Shown: positions 27,823 through 36,528, numbered from the stretch's first letter. The stretch is DNA of 64,000 bases from Bradyrhizobium canariense (GCF_900105125.1 NZ_LT629750.1:5917001-5981000); one strand, 5' to 3'. Notes: generated by a model from the letters alone, not told the origin. Program-made: numbers and translations.

Positions 27823-28236
27823 ATGGCCCGTCACGTCATCGCGGCGGTGGCTGAATTGCCGCCGGGCACGCGCAAATTCCTCACCATCGAAGAACGGCCG
27901 ATCGCGGTCTTCAACATCAAGGGCGAGTTTTTCGGCCTGATGAACCGCTGCCCGCATCAGGGCGCGGCGTTGTGCGAAGGGCCGTTGATCGGGCTCGCGC
28001 AATCATCCGATCCCGGCGAGATCGAGTACACCAAGCTCGGCGAAATCATCCGCTGCCCCTGGCACGGCTGGGAGTTCGACATCCGGACCGGCCAGTCCTA
28101 TTGCGACCCCAAGCGTTTCCGGGTCAAAGCCTATCCCGTCAATGTCGAGCCGGGTTCGAGCGTGGTGAAAGGGCCTTACGTGGCCGAGACCGTCGCGGTG
28201 TCCGTGGAAAGCGACTACGTGGTGGTGGATTTGTAG
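27823..28236 (+). CDS. Rieske [2Fe-2S] ferredoxin-like protein
   Basis: A 137-residue protein with both cluster-binding boxes: CPHQGAALCEG (C-x-H, about 43-53) and CPWHGWEFD (C-x2-H, about 81-89). No membrane segment or signal peptide is seen, so it is a soluble electron-transfer protein, usually serving an oxygenase or, as a small subunit, regulating one. ATG at 27823 is chosen because it starts the conserved fold; an upstream frame from 27757 is repeat-derived. It follows two amidohydrolases; the matching oxygenase is not in this window. Confidence 0.9.
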   Translation: MARHVIAAVAELPPGTRKFLTIEERPIAVFNIKGEFFGLMNRCPHQGAALCEGPLIGLAQSSDPGEIEYTKLGEIIRCPWHGWEFDIRTGQSYCDPKRFRVKAYPVNVEPGSSVVKGPYVAETVAVSVESDYVVVDL

Positions 28237-28243
28237 ATTACAC

Positions 28244-28360
28244 CGTCATTCCGGGGCGCGCATAAGCGCGAACCCGGAATCTGGAAGACGTAACCTCAAG
28301 ATTCCCCGATGTGCAATTGCACATCTGAGGTTCGCGCGGCCGCGTGCCCCGGAATGACGG
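28244..28360. repeat. Dispersed palindromic repeat, CGTCATTCCGGGG family
   Basis: Starts CGTCATTCCGGGGCGCGC and ends CCCCGGAATGACGG, with GATTCCCCGATGTGCAATTG and CACATCTGAGGTTCGCG inside. Copies or relatives are at 37382, 42543, 53978 and 55256. It lies between the convergent Rieske and tcuB genes. Confidence 0.85.
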
Positions 28361-28394
28361 CAGTTGTGTCGGTTGGGCTACTTGCAAGAAGCCT

Positions 28395-28542
28395 CGTCAT
28401 TGCGAGGAGCGAAGCGACGACCTGTCCGCCGTAGCTTTTAGCGAAGGCGGAAGCAATCCAGTCTTCGTTTTCGGGCACTGGATTGCTTCGCGAAGCCTGT
28501 CATCGGGCGCGCATTCGCGCGACCCGTTGGCTCGCAATGACG
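28395..28542. repeat. Dispersed palindromic repeat, CGTCATTGCGAGGAGC family
   Basis: Starts CGTCATTGCGAGGAGCGAAG and ends GCTCGCAATGACGG. Inner arms AAGCAATCCAGT and ACTGGATTGCTTCGCGAAG pair. A different family from the neighbour at 28244; together they fill nearly all of the 309 bases between the Rieske gene and tcuB. Confidence 0.85.
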
Positions 28543-28545
28543 GTA

Positions 28546-29655
28546 CTAAACCGGATGCCCCATCATCCGCCGTTCCCGCGCATAGCGCACCAGCGCGACA
28601 TAGCGGTAGATGCCGTGGACGAACTTGCTGTAGGGCATGGTGATGAACAGCGCGAACACCACGCCGAGATGCAGCGCCAATAGTGGCCCCATCGCCGCGG
28701 TGTCGCGCCACAGCAATAGCGCGATACCTGTCAGGCCGGTCATGAACAGCATGACAATGAAAGCGGTGTCCATGCCGGTGCGGGCCTGATCGACCAGCAC
28801 CGGATCACGCTTCGATTTTTCCGCGAGCAATCCGATCGGCCCGATCAACAAACCGATGCCACCGAGCGTGCCGAGCACAACCGGCAAATCCCACCACGCA
28901 TAGGGCGCCTCGCGCGCCAGCAGATAATGGTAGAGCGTGCCGACGCAGGTCGCGGCGAAGCACAGCAGGAAGCCGTAGAAGGTGAGGTGGTGATAGATCT
29001 TGCGCCGGTCGGTCGGGCGGTCGTCTTCGTTGAAGCAGCCAACGCCACCGCCATCGAGGTAGCGCAGCTCGCCGGCATCCCGCATCGCCTGCCACAGCGA
29101 TCCCGCGTCCATCTTCATACCCACGGGTTCGCCGATATCGTGCCAAAAGGCGCGCACGCTCATGACCAGCGCCAATATCGCGTACAGGAACGCCGCGCCG
29201 AACAGCGCCGCCATCGTGTTGTGTGGCATCAGTTTGTAGAACGCGCCCGGTCCGGTGTGGATTCCGTACAGAACCTGCGGGTCGTTGAGCGCGGCAAAGC
29301 CGAAAATGAATGCGGCAACGCTTAGGGCCGCAATGATGCTGATCGCGAGTCCGTTGCGCGCGAACAGGCCCGAAAACGCCCGCGGCCATGCATAGGCGGC
29401 GTAGGAGTCGGCGCGAGCGATCGCCAGCGTTTGCGGAACGTTGACGTTGTACTCATGCGGCGGCGAGAACTGGCAGTCGGTGTAGCAGGCGCCGCAGGCG
29501 TGGCAGAGATTGGCAAGATAATTGAGGTCGCCGTCGGAGAACGAGCGGCGCATTTCCATCGCCGGGAAAACAGCGCAGAGACCTTCGCAATAGCGGCAGG
29601 AGTTGCAGACCGTCATCAGGCGGTCGGCTTCCTCAAGGATTTTAGTTCCGTGCAT
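28546..29655 (-). CDS. tcuB: TcuB-like 4Fe-4S/cytochrome b-type membrane protein of tricarballylate utilisation
   Basis: A 369-residue protein. The N-terminal part has two cysteine clusters, CNSCRYCEGLC (about 17-27) and CHACGACYTDC (about 51-61), followed by a membrane domain with about six segments and His residues suited to heme or quinone contact. TcuB is thought to reoxidise the flavin of TcuA by passing electrons to the membrane. The start overlaps the tcuA stop by 14 bases, so the two are made together. The conserved cysteines argue for an active protein. Confidence 0.88.
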   Translation of the reverse strand: MHGTKILEEADRLMTVCNSCRYCEGLCAVFPAMEMRRSFSDGDLNYLANLCHACGACYTDCQFSPPHEYNVNVPQTLAIARADSYAAYAWPRAFSGLFARNGLAISIIAALSVAAFIFGFAALNDPQVLYGIHTGPGAFYKLMPHNTMAALFGAAFLYAILALVMSVRAFWHDIGEPVGMKMDAGSLWQAMRDAGELRYLDGGGVGCFNEDDRPTDRRKIYHHLTFYGFLLCFAATCVGTLYHYLLAREAPYAWWDLPVVLGTLGGIGLLIGPIGLLAEKSKRDPVLVDQARTGMDTAFIVMLFMTGLTGIALLLWRDTAAMGPLLALHLGVVFALFITMPYSKFVHGIYRYVALVRYARERRMMGHPV

Positions 29656-31042
29656 TTTGCGCCGCTTCCCGTCCCGCGATCCGTCCGAACACGCTGCCGA
29701 TGGTCATTCCGATTCCGGCCGCGTAACCTTTGCCCAGCACATTGCCGGCCATGATCTCGCCGGCGGCGAACATGTTGGCCGAAGGCTTGCCGTCCTTCAT
29801 CAGGATGCGGGACTGCTTGTTCACGCGGGTGCCGAGATAGGTGAAGGTGATGCCGGGCCGCACCGGATAGGCATAATACGGCGGCGTCTCGATCTTTCGC
29901 GCCCAATGGGTCTTCGGCGGCGTCAATCCTTCGGTGCGGCAGTCATCAAGGATGGTGTGATCGAAGGTGCCGGGCTGCACCGCGGCATTGAAGTCGGTGA
30001 TGGTCTTTTCCAGGGTGGCCGGATCGAGCTCGAATTTTCCCGCAAGTTCCGCAATCGAGTCGGCCTTGATCGGGGGAAACAGCGTCGGCATGAAGCTGTT
30101 CAGCACCGTCGAGTCGAAAATGATGTAGGCGATCTGATCCGGCTGCGCGGCAACCAGGCGTCCCCAGATCGCATAGCGCTTCGGCCAGATGTCCTCGCCC
30201 TCGTCGTAGAAACGCTGCGCATGCTTGTTGACGACAATGCCGAACACCACGGAGTCATGCCGGGTAATGATGCCACCGTCGAATTTCGGCGCGCGCGCGT
30301 CGATCGCGACCGCGTGGCATTGCGTGGGGTCGCCGATCTCCTGCACGCCCTTGGCCAGCAGCATCTTGAGGATGGCGCCGCGGTTGTAAGGCGTGCCCCG
30401 GATCAGGAAATTGTCGGCGGCCTCACCCCAATACTCCTTCAACCATTCGATATTGGCCTCGAAGCCGCCGGCGGCCGCAACCAAGGTCGAGGCGCGCACT
30501 TCCGCGGTGCCATCGATCGGCTGCTTCAGCATCGCAGACAGGAACATGCCGTCTTCGATTCGCAGATCAGTGACTTCGGCGTCGTAGAGGATATCGACGC
30601 CGAGTTGCTCGGCGGTGAGATAGAGCGCGTTCAGCATCGCCCGGCCGCCGCCAAGGAAAAACGAGTTGGTCCGCCCGAGGCTCAGCGTGCCGCCCAGCGA
30701 CGGCTGCCAGCGCACGCCCTGTTCGACGACCCAGTTCAGGATGTCCTTGGACTCCCGGATCATGAACTTTGCGAGCTCTTCGTCGGTCTGCCCACCGGTC
30801 AGGCGCAACAGGTCGTCCCAGAATTCCTGCTCGGTATAGGGCCCGGTGAGGATGTCGGTGGCCGCGTCATGGGCGCAGCGCATGTTGCGGGTATGGCGGG
30901 TGTTGCCGCCCCGGTAGAATTTCGGGGCGCCTTCCAGCACCAGCACGGAGGCGCCGGCGCGCCGCGCGCTGATCGCGGCGCATAGCGCGGCGTTGCCGCC
31001 GCCAATCACCAGCACATCAAATCTTCGGGTTAAATCGACCAT
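29642..31042 (-). CDS. tcuA: FAD-dependent tricarballylate dehydrogenase TcuA-like
   Basis: A 466-residue flavoprotein of the fumarate reductase/succinate dehydrogenase-like group. The N-terminal FAD motif is VLVIGGGNAALCAAISARRAG (near 10-30), and GGNTRHTRNMRCAHD near 45-60 is characteristic of TcuA. The C-terminal FAD region reads MFAAGEIMAGNVLGKGYAAG. TcuA oxidises tricarballylate to cis-aconitate, letting it enter the TCA cycle. Assignment is supported by the overlapping tcuB and an upstream citrate-family transporter; a related dicarboxylate or tricarboxylate is possible as substrate. Confidence 0.88.
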   Translation of the reverse strand: MVDLTRRFDVLVIGGGNAALCAAISARRAGASVLVLEGAPKFYRGGNTRHTRNMRCAHDAATDILTGPYTEQEFWDDLLRLTGGQTDEELAKFMIRESKDILNWVVEQGVRWQPSLGGTLSLGRTNSFFLGGGRAMLNALYLTAEQLGVDILYDAEVTDLRIEDGMFLSAMLKQPIDGTAEVRASTLVAAAGGFEANIEWLKEYWGEAADNFLIRGTPYNRGAILKMLLAKGVQEIGDPTQCHAVAIDARAPKFDGGIITRHDSVVFGIVVNKHAQRFYDEGEDIWPKRYAIWGRLVAAQPDQIAYIIFDSTVLNSFMPTLFPPIKADSIAELAGKFELDPATLEKTITDFNAAVQPGTFDHTILDDCRTEGLTPPKTHWARKIETPPYYAYPVRPGITFTYLGTRVNKQSRILMKDGKPSANMFAAGEIMAGNVLGKGYAAGIGMTIGSVFGRIAGREAAQNARN

Positions 31043-31115
31043 GCGGTGTTGTTTATCTTGTTTGCATGGAAATCAAAACCGGGCAGGCGCGTGCCTGCCC
31101 GGCGGTTTCGAGGGA

Positions 31116-32441
31116 TCAGGCGGTGACGGCTTCGCGCGTCTCGATGGTCCGGCCACCGCGATACACGGTGAGCGTCGCGATGATGCCGAGAGCCGCGCCG
31201 AACATCAGCCAGTACGCAGGCGAGGCCTTGTCCTGGTGCGTCATTTCGATCAGTTTGGTCGATACAAAGGGGGTGGCCGTGCCGAATATGCCTGCAGCCA
31301 ATGCGAACGCTATCGAGAAACAGGTGGTACGGACATGTGCCGGCACGATCTCGACCAGGCATCCCAGCATCGTGCCGCTGTAGACGCCGAAGTAGAACGA
31401 GAACATCATCTGGACTGCCAGCAGCTTTCCGAGTGTGGGCTCTGCCGCGAGCCAGGAAAGCGCTGGGTAAGCAGTCACGAGCGCCAAGCCTGCAATCGTT
31501 AGCAGCACGGGCTTGCGGCCGATCCGGTCGGAAACCGCGCCACCAACCGGATTCCAGATGAAATTCGTGATTGCAACGAGCAGAGTCACGAGCAATGTCC
31601 CCGTCGGCGAGAGATTGAGCTGCTTGCCGAAACCGGGTGCATACACCGTGATGAAGTAAAAGGTCGTCGTGGTCAGCACAGCGATCATCATGCCGAGAAC
31701 GACAATGCGCCAGTTCGCGATCGCCGAAGCAAACACCTCGCTCGCGGTCGGATGTTTCTTCATGGCCAGGAAAGCCGGCGTTTCCTCAAGCGATCGCCGC
31801 AACATGAAAATGACCGGGATAATGAGGCAGCCGACAAAGAACGGGATGCGCCATTTGGCGATTCCGCCCACTGAATCCAGGAAGGTGTCAGCGGGGACGC
31901 TTTCTCTCAGGATAAAGCCGATGATTGCCGCGACAAAGATCGCGACCTGCTGACTCGAAGACTGGAACGAGGTGTAAAAGCCGCGATTGCCAGGCGTCGC
32001 TATCTCGGCAAGATAAACAGAGACGCCGCCCAGTTCGACGCCGGCGGAGAACCCCTGTATCAACCGGCCGATCAAGACGATGATCGTCGCGGCGATGCCG
32101 ATGGATGCGTAAGTGGGGCAGAAGGTGATCGCCACGGTACCAACCGCCATGAGCGCGAGCGTCACGATCAGCCCCTGGCGGCGGCCGATACGATCGATAT
32201 AGGCGCCCAGTACGATTGCGCCGACCGGACGCATCAGCGCGCCGAGCCAGAACACACCATACGCATTGAGCAGGGCCGCGGTCTCGTTCTGGGCGGGGAA
32301 GAACGCCTTTGCGATATCCTGCGCGTAAAATCCGAACAGGAAGAAATCGAACTGCTCGAGGAAATTGCCGCTGGTCGCGCGCAGGATGGCGCCGATCCGC
32401 GACTTGATCACCGGCGGCTGGGATGTGGATATTGGCGGCAT
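31116..32441 (-). CDS. MFS transporter, citrate/tricarballylate-proton symporter type (TcuC-like)
   Basis: A 441-residue transporter with twelve likely membrane segments. The first loop motif GAYIDRIGRRQGL and its repeat GGAVSDRIGRKPVLL mark the major facilitator superfamily; NFLEQFDFFLFGFYAQDIAK matches the metabolite-H+ symporter branch that includes CitA and TcuC. ATG at 32441 has GGGGAGAA upstream; a frame from 32525 is unlikely. Position upstream of tcuA-tcuB supports uptake of their substrate. Confidence 0.87.
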   Translation of the reverse strand: MPPISTSQPPVIKSRIGAILRATSGNFLEQFDFFLFGFYAQDIAKAFFPAQNETAALLNAYGVFWLGALMRPVGAIVLGAYIDRIGRRQGLIVTLALMAVGTVAITFCPTYASIGIAATIIVLIGRLIQGFSAGVELGGVSVYLAEIATPGNRGFYTSFQSSSQQVAIFVAAIIGFILRESVPADTFLDSVGGIAKWRIPFFVGCLIIPVIFMLRRSLEETPAFLAMKKHPTASEVFASAIANWRIVVLGMMIAVLTTTTFYFITVYAPGFGKQLNLSPTGTLLVTLLVAITNFIWNPVGGAVSDRIGRKPVLLTIAGLALVTAYPALSWLAAEPTLGKLLAVQMMFSFYFGVYSGTMLGCLVEIVPAHVRTTCFSIAFALAAGIFGTATPFVSTKLIEMTHQDKASPAYWLMFGAALGIIATLTVYRGGRTIETREAVTA

Positions 32442-32592
32442 GGCGAATTCTCCCCGTTTTCGAAATGGCCGGTGCGGAAAGGTTTTTCGCCAGCCGACAA
32501 TTGCTCTTGAAGGGCAATCTGCCATGCCGGTGCGGCGCGACCAACCGGAAATCGCTAGTTAAATCGGATATCGCGCCGCACGCCGATATTTT

Positions 32593-33492
32593 TCAGGTTT
32601 TGTTCTGCAGCGAGGTGCTCAGCCATTGCCGGAACGCCGAGAGCTTGGGTGAGTCAGCCCTCGCCTCGGGCGAGACCAGATAAAAGCCGGCATCCGTCGG
32701 CAGCGTGATCTTGAACGGAACCACCAGCCGGCCGCTGGCGATGTCGGCCTCGACGTAAGACGTCCGTCCCATCGCCACCCCGAGCCCGTCGATCGCGGCC
32801 TGGACGGTTACCAGCAGCAGGTCAAAGGTCAGCCCGGGGTGTTTTGAGATATTCGCCGGCAGCCCTGCCGCGGTGAGCCACAACCGCCAGTCGTCGTTAT
32901 AGCCGGCGCTGGTGTGCAGCAGCGTATAATGGGCCAGATCTTCCGGGCACCGCAGCGGTTTGTCTCCGGAGAGCAATGCCGGACTGCAGACCGGAAACAT
33001 TTCGTCGGCCATCAGCCAGTCGGCGCGCAGGCCCGGCCAATGGCCACGGCCATAGCGGATCGCAGCATCGACGTCGCCGCTTTTGAAATCGACCAGATTG
33101 GACGACGTCGTGATGCGGACGTCGATGCCCGGATGCGCCTCCTGAAATGCGGAAAGCCGCGGCAGCAGCCACTTGGCCGCCAGCGACGCCAGCGTGGACA
33201 CTGTCAGCACATGTTCATTGTCCTTGCGCAGCAGCCGGTCGGTGGCGAGCCGCAGATCGTTAAAGGCCGCGCGGACACCGGGAAGATAATCGCGGGCTTC
33301 CGGCGTCAGCGCCAGCGCGCGGTTTTGCCGGACGAACAGGCGAATCCCCAGTTCTTCCTCGAGCCGCCGGATCTGATGACTGATCGCGGTCTGCGTGACG
33401 TTCAGCTCGGTCGCCGCATTGGTGAAGCTGAGGTGCCGGGCCGCCGCCTCAAACGCGCGCAGCCCATTCAGGGAGGGCAGTCTGGCTGTCAT
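32593..33492 (-). CDS. LysR-family transcriptional regulator, GcvA-like
   Basis: A 299-residue regulator with an N-terminal winged helix-turn-helix (about 6-65, SFTNAATELNVTQTAISHQI) and a C-terminal effector domain (about 92-295). It lies upstream of the transporter and tcuAB on the same strand, so it probably controls that cluster (TcuR of Salmonella is also LysR-type). The 151-base gap to the transporter could hold its target promoter, and a near-palindrome at 33499-33520 just upstream of its own start suggests autoregulation. Confidence 0.88.
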   Translation of the reverse strand: MTARLPSLNGLRAFEAAARHLSFTNAATELNVTQTAISHQIRRLEEELGIRLFVRQNRALALTPEARDYLPGVRAAFNDLRLATDRLLRKDNEHVLTVSTLASLAAKWLLPRLSAFQEAHPGIDVRITTSSNLVDFKSGDVDAAIRYGRGHWPGLRADWLMADEMFPVCSPALLSGDKPLRCPEDLAHYTLLHTSAGYNDDWRLWLTAAGLPANISKHPGLTFDLLLVTVQAAIDGLGVAMGRTSYVEADIASGRLVVPFKITLPTDAGFYLVSPEARADSPKLSAFRQWLSTSLQNKT

Positions 33493-33498
33493 TTGACC

Positions 33499-33520
33499 AA
33501 AAATTCATGCATGATTTTTT
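33499..33520. promoter_or_regulatory. Near-palindrome upstream of the LysR gene, possible operator
   Basis: AAAAATTCATG/CATGATTTTTT forms an inverted repeat centred on TGCA with one extra base in the left arm. It lies 7-28 bases upstream of the LysR start and within the divergent gap to the DUF1127 gene, so it could bind the regulator. Confidence 0.45.
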
Positions 33521-33607
33521 GTCATCTAAAGCGGTACAAAGTGTCGTTTGTGGAAAGTCCACATAGCGCAGATATTGGCCTTAACAAGTTAGCTTTAGGA
33601 GATTGAG

Positions 33608-33811
33608 ATGTCCATTTATTCACACCAGGAGATGATAAATAATCATGGTTCTGGGGTTTTCGCCCAGCTCGGCGAAACCTTTCACGTTTGGCGCGAGCGA
33701 CAGCGCAGCCGGCGTGAACTGGCCCAGTGGACCGATCGCGACCTGCATGATGTCGGCATTTCCCGAAGCGACATTGTGCTTGAGGCTGAAAAACCGTTCT
33801 GGCGGGCATGA
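33608..33811 (+). CDS. DUF1127-domain small protein
   Basis: A 67-residue protein with the DUF1127 pattern RRELAQWTDRDLHDVGISRSD (split over about 39-59). DUF1127 proteins are short, Arg-rich and abundant in alphaproteobacteria; some influence RNA turnover and phosphate or carbon metabolism. ATG at 33608 has AGGAG upstream. A hairpin follows the stop before the GNAT gene. Confidence 0.88.
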   Translation: MSIYSHQEMINNHGSGVFAQLGETFHVWRERQRSRRELAQWTDRDLHDVGISRSDIVLEAEKPFWRA

Positions 33812-33818
33812 TGCAGCC

Positions 33819-33853
33819 TGGTTGGCGTCGCCTCGACAGGGGGACGCCAACCA
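33819..33853. terminator. Hairpin between DUF1127 and GNAT genes (terminator or attenuator)
   Basis: An 11-base perfect stem (TGGTTGGCGTC with GACGCCAACCA) around a 13-base loop, followed by ATCTCTTTT. It may end most transcription from the DUF1127 promoter, or it may shape the mRNA end if the two genes are co-transcribed. Confidence 0.6.
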
Positions 33854-33881
33854 ATCTCTTTTGAATTTGCGGGAGCGTGCG

Positions 33882-34505
33882 ATGATTGCTCTGCGTTTTG
33901 ACGATCTGAAGCAATATTCCGACGTCCTGCGCTCGCGCAACGGCAGCGCGGTGACGGTGCGCTTTATCGAGCCGCGCGACGCCGAGGAATTGCAGAACTA
34001 TTTTCGCTCGCTTTCGACCCGCTCTCGCTACAACCGCTTCCTCGGCGCGATGAGCGAACTGCCGCAAAACGTGCTCGATCATTTCATCCATGTCGGCGAG
34101 CGCGACGAATTCAGCGTCGTTGCGACCATGAAAATCGACGGTTTCGAAACCATCGTCGGCGAAGCCCGCTATGCGTTCCATGCCGGCACGGAGAGCCTGG
34201 AGTTCGGCCTGTCGATCGATGACCGTTGGCAGGGCCAGGGCATCGGTGCAGCACTGCTGAAAAATCTCGAATGCCGCGCTGCCGCGTTCGGCGCCGAGCG
34301 GCTGGTCGGCGATACGCTGCGCTCCAATGACGCCATGATCGGGCTTGCGCGCAAATCCGGCTATTCCTTTGCGCCCAATTCCGATGATTGGAAGCTGGTG
34401 CGCTTCGAGAAGCATATCGATATCGCGCCGAAAGATATTCCCTGCGCCAGTTGGCGCCTTGCCGCTGCCTCCCGCCATCTCGCGACAGTTCCTCTCGCGG
34501 GTTGA
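33882..34505 (+). CDS. GNAT-family N-acetyltransferase
   Basis: A 207-residue enzyme of the GNAT fold. SVVATMKIDGFETIVGEARY forms beta strands; the acetyl-CoA loop is visible as IDDRWQGQGIGAALLKNLE (about 108-126, the R/Q-x-x-G-x-G/A motif). VRFIEPRDAEELQNYFRSLS near the N terminus is typical of this branch. ATG at 33882 is preferred because it starts the conserved region; the frame extends upstream but overlaps the hairpin and the DUF1127 gene. The acceptor is unknown. A strong terminator follows. Confidence 0.85.
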   Translation: MIALRFDDLKQYSDVLRSRNGSAVTVRFIEPRDAEELQNYFRSLSTRSRYNRFLGAMSELPQNVLDHFIHVGERDEFSVVATMKIDGFETIVGEARYAFHAGTESLEFGLSIDDRWQGQGIGAALLKNLECRAAAFGAERLVGDTLRSNDAMIGLARKSGYSFAPNSDDWKLVRFEKHIDIAPKDIPCASWRLAAASRHLATVPLAG

Positions 34506-34512
34506 CAAAACT

Positions 34513-34545
34513 AAGCCCGGTTCAACCTGAACCGGGCTTTTTCTT
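34513..34545 (+). terminator. Rho-independent terminator after the GNAT gene
   Basis: A 12-base perfect stem, AAGCCCGGTTCA with TGAACCGGGCTT, around a three-base ACC loop, followed by TTTTCTTTC. The best terminator in the window. Confidence 0.93.
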
Positions 34546-34559
34546 TCAGCGATCTCTGT

Positions 34560-34676
34560 TCAAGAATCCAGCGGCCGTCGCCGCTGCTTGCATTTGCCGA
34601 GTACCAGTCGCGCCCTGACCGAAATCCATAGCGGCCGGACCAATGCGCCGCAGTCGATGATCGATTGCAACAGCAT
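34560..34676 (-). CDS. Possible 38-residue protein coupled to the SDR gene
   Basis: A short frame starting with ATG at 34676 that overlaps the stop of the upstream SDR gene as TGATG. It reads MLLQSIIDCGALVRPLWI and ends with a very basic tail GKCKQRRRPLDS, giving a hydrophobic-then-basic small protein. It fits the gap up to the convergent terminator. No family is recognised and it could be chance. Confidence 0.3.
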   Translation of the reverse strand: MLLQSIIDCGALVRPLWISVRARLVLGKCKQRRRPLDS

Positions 34677-35515
34677 CACGCCGTCCCCTCGGTCCAGTCG
34701 GTCGATGTTGCGATCTTCCGCCAGGCCGCGAGTTCCTGCGCGACATGGGCGTTCTTGCGTTCGATACGTTCGACCGTGTCGCTGCCAAGCGGCAACCGCA
34801 GCGGCGGATTCTTCGCGTTCACAAGCGCAATGAAGGCCTTGGCGAGTTTGCGCGGATCGCCGCGCTGGCCGTGGTTGACGTCGGCGGCATGGGCGCGGGT
34901 CTTGCCGACGGTCTCGCTGTAATCGTCGATGTGTTGGGCGGTGCGGGCCAACGAGGTCTCATCAAGGAAATCAGTGCGAAAAAATCCGGGCTCGACGACT
35001 GTCACGTGGATGCCGAGCGGCGCCACTTCGCCGGCCAGCGCCTCGCTGATGCCCTCGACCGCGAATTTCGTCGCGCCATACACGCCCCAGCCGGGATAGC
35101 CGGCGTAGCCACCGACCGACGAGAGATTGATGATGTGCCCCGCGCGTTGCCGGCGCATATGCGGCAGCACCGCGCGGGTGACGCCGAGCAGGCCAAAAAC
35201 ATTGGTGCCGAACAGTTTGGCGGTTTCCGCGGCGCTGGCTTCCTCGATCGCGCCCAACAGGCCGTAGCCCGCATTGTTGATGAGGATATCGATGCGGCCG
35301 AATTGCCTGATCGCCTGACCGACGGCCTCGTGCGCCTCCGTCTCGCTGGTGACGTCGAGCCGGGTCGCCAGCAGCCGCTGATGTGAGCCGAGCCGGGCGG
35401 TGACGGTTGAGGGATCCCGGGCGGTGGCGACCACCGCATCACCGGCGGCCAATGCAGCCTCGGCGATCAGGGCGCCGAAACCTCGGGAAGCTCCTGTGAT
35501 GAACCAGACGCGCAT
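34676..35515 (-). CDS. Short-chain dehydrogenase/reductase
   Basis: A 279-residue classical SDR oxidoreductase. Cofactor motif TGASRGFG (about 7-14), NNAGYG, and the catalytic Ser (NLSSVGG) with YGATK (about 152-156) are intact. ATG at 35515 starts the Rossmann fold; the frame continues upstream without similarity. It is divergent from the LysR gene at 35637, which is the standard layout for a LysR-controlled target. The substrate is unknown. Confidence 0.9.
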   Translation of the reverse strand: MRVWFITGASRGFGALIAEAALAAGDAVVATARDPSTVTARLGSHQRLLATRLDVTSETEAHEAVGQAIRQFGRIDILINNAGYGLLGAIEEASAAETAKLFGTNVFGLLGVTRAVLPHMRRQRAGHIINLSSVGGYAGYPGWGVYGATKFAVEGISEALAGEVAPLGIHVTVVEPGFFRTDFLDETSLARTAQHIDDYSETVGKTRAHAADVNHGQRGDPRKLAKAFIALVNAKNPPLRLPLGSDTVERIERKNAHVAQELAAWRKIATSTDWTEGTA

Positions 35516-35636
35516 GTTGTTGCCCTTTTCTCGCTGGCCCAGGCGGCTTGCCTGGGCTGATGGGCCACAAATAGCGGTTCGCCATAGCTGAGATAATCCG
35601 CTATATAATCCATGAGCTAGTGAGTAAAATTCATCA

Positions 35637-36527
35637 ATGCGGATCGATCCTTCTGATCTTGCGACCTTTCTGGCCATCGCCCGGCATCGCAGCTTTCGTG
35701 CCGCGGCGACCGAGCTCGGCGTATCGGCGTCGGCGCTCAGTCACGCCTTGCGCAACATCGAGACGCGTCTCGATCTGCGGCTGGTCAATCGAACGACCCG
35801 CAGCGTCGCACTGACGGAAGCAGGGCAGCGGTTGTTCGCACGCATCAGCCCGGCGTTTCAGGACATCGACGACGCGCTGGAGGATCTCAATAATTTTCGA
35901 GGCAAGCCGGCCGGTACGCTGCGCTTCAACGCCGCACGGCAGTCGGCGCAACTGGTGCTGCTGCCGATCGTGACGCGTTTTCTCAAAAGCTTTCCGGATA
36001 TCAATGCCGAGATATCCATCAATGACGCGCTGATCGACATGGTGTCGGCCGGCTTCGACGCCGGTGTCCGGTTCGGCGAGACCATTGCCGCCGACATGAT
36101 CGCGGTGCCGATCGGACCGCGGCATCGTTTCGCGGTGGTCGGATCGCCAGCTTATTTCAGGCAACACCAGCCGCCGGTCACGCCGCATGACCTCAGGGGC
36201 ATGCCGTGCATCCGCTTTCGCTTCTCAAGCGGCGCCTTCTATCGCTGGGAGTTCGAGCGCGGCGGCATCGAAGTCGATATCGATGTCGAGGGACCGCTGA
36301 CGCTGAATGATCAGGATCTGATGGTCGATGCGGCGTTGGACGGCACCGGCCTTGCCTTTGTGTTCGAGGCGCAGGTGGAAAAACTGATCGCCAGGCGCAA
36401 GCTGGTCCGCGTGCTGGCCGACTGGTGTCCGGCCTATCCCGGTTTCTTTCTGTATTATCCAAGCCGCCGCCAGCTTCCGGCGGCGCTGCGTGCCTTTGTC
36501 GATTTCGCCAAGACCATGGCGAATTAG
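35637..36527 (+). CDS. LysR-family transcriptional regulator, CrgA/DmlR-like
   Basis: A 296-residue regulator. The helix-turn-helix lies near 5-60 (SFRAAATELGVSASALSHAL) and the ligand-binding domain near 88-292 (GTLRFNAARQSAQLVLLPIV). It likely controls the divergent SDR gene; the 121-base gap contains two ATAATCC repeats, which may be part of its site. The stop is two bases from the convergent enoyl-CoA hydratase stop. Confidence 0.9.
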   Translation: MRIDPSDLATFLAIARHRSFRAAATELGVSASALSHALRNIETRLDLRLVNRTTRSVALTEAGQRLFARISPAFQDIDDALEDLNNFRGKPAGTLRFNAARQSAQLVLLPIVTRFLKSFPDINAEISINDALIDMVSAGFDAGVRFGETIAADMIAVPIGPRHRFAVVGSPAYFRQHQPPVTPHDLRGMPCIRFRFSSGAFYRWEFERGGIEVDIDVEGPLTLNDQDLMVDAALDGTGLAFVFEAQVEKLIARRKLVRVLADWCPAYPGFFLYYPSRRQLPAALRAFVDFAKTMAN

Positions 36528-36528
36528 C

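Noticed and set aside
28237..28545. Possible RNA gene in the Rieske/tcuB gap
   Set aside because: The region is accounted for by two dispersed palindromes; no tRNA-like or conserved RNA structure is seen.
29603..30985. 460-codon plus-strand frame opposite tcuA
   Set aside because: tcuA has clear FAD motifs; this frame has shadow composition.
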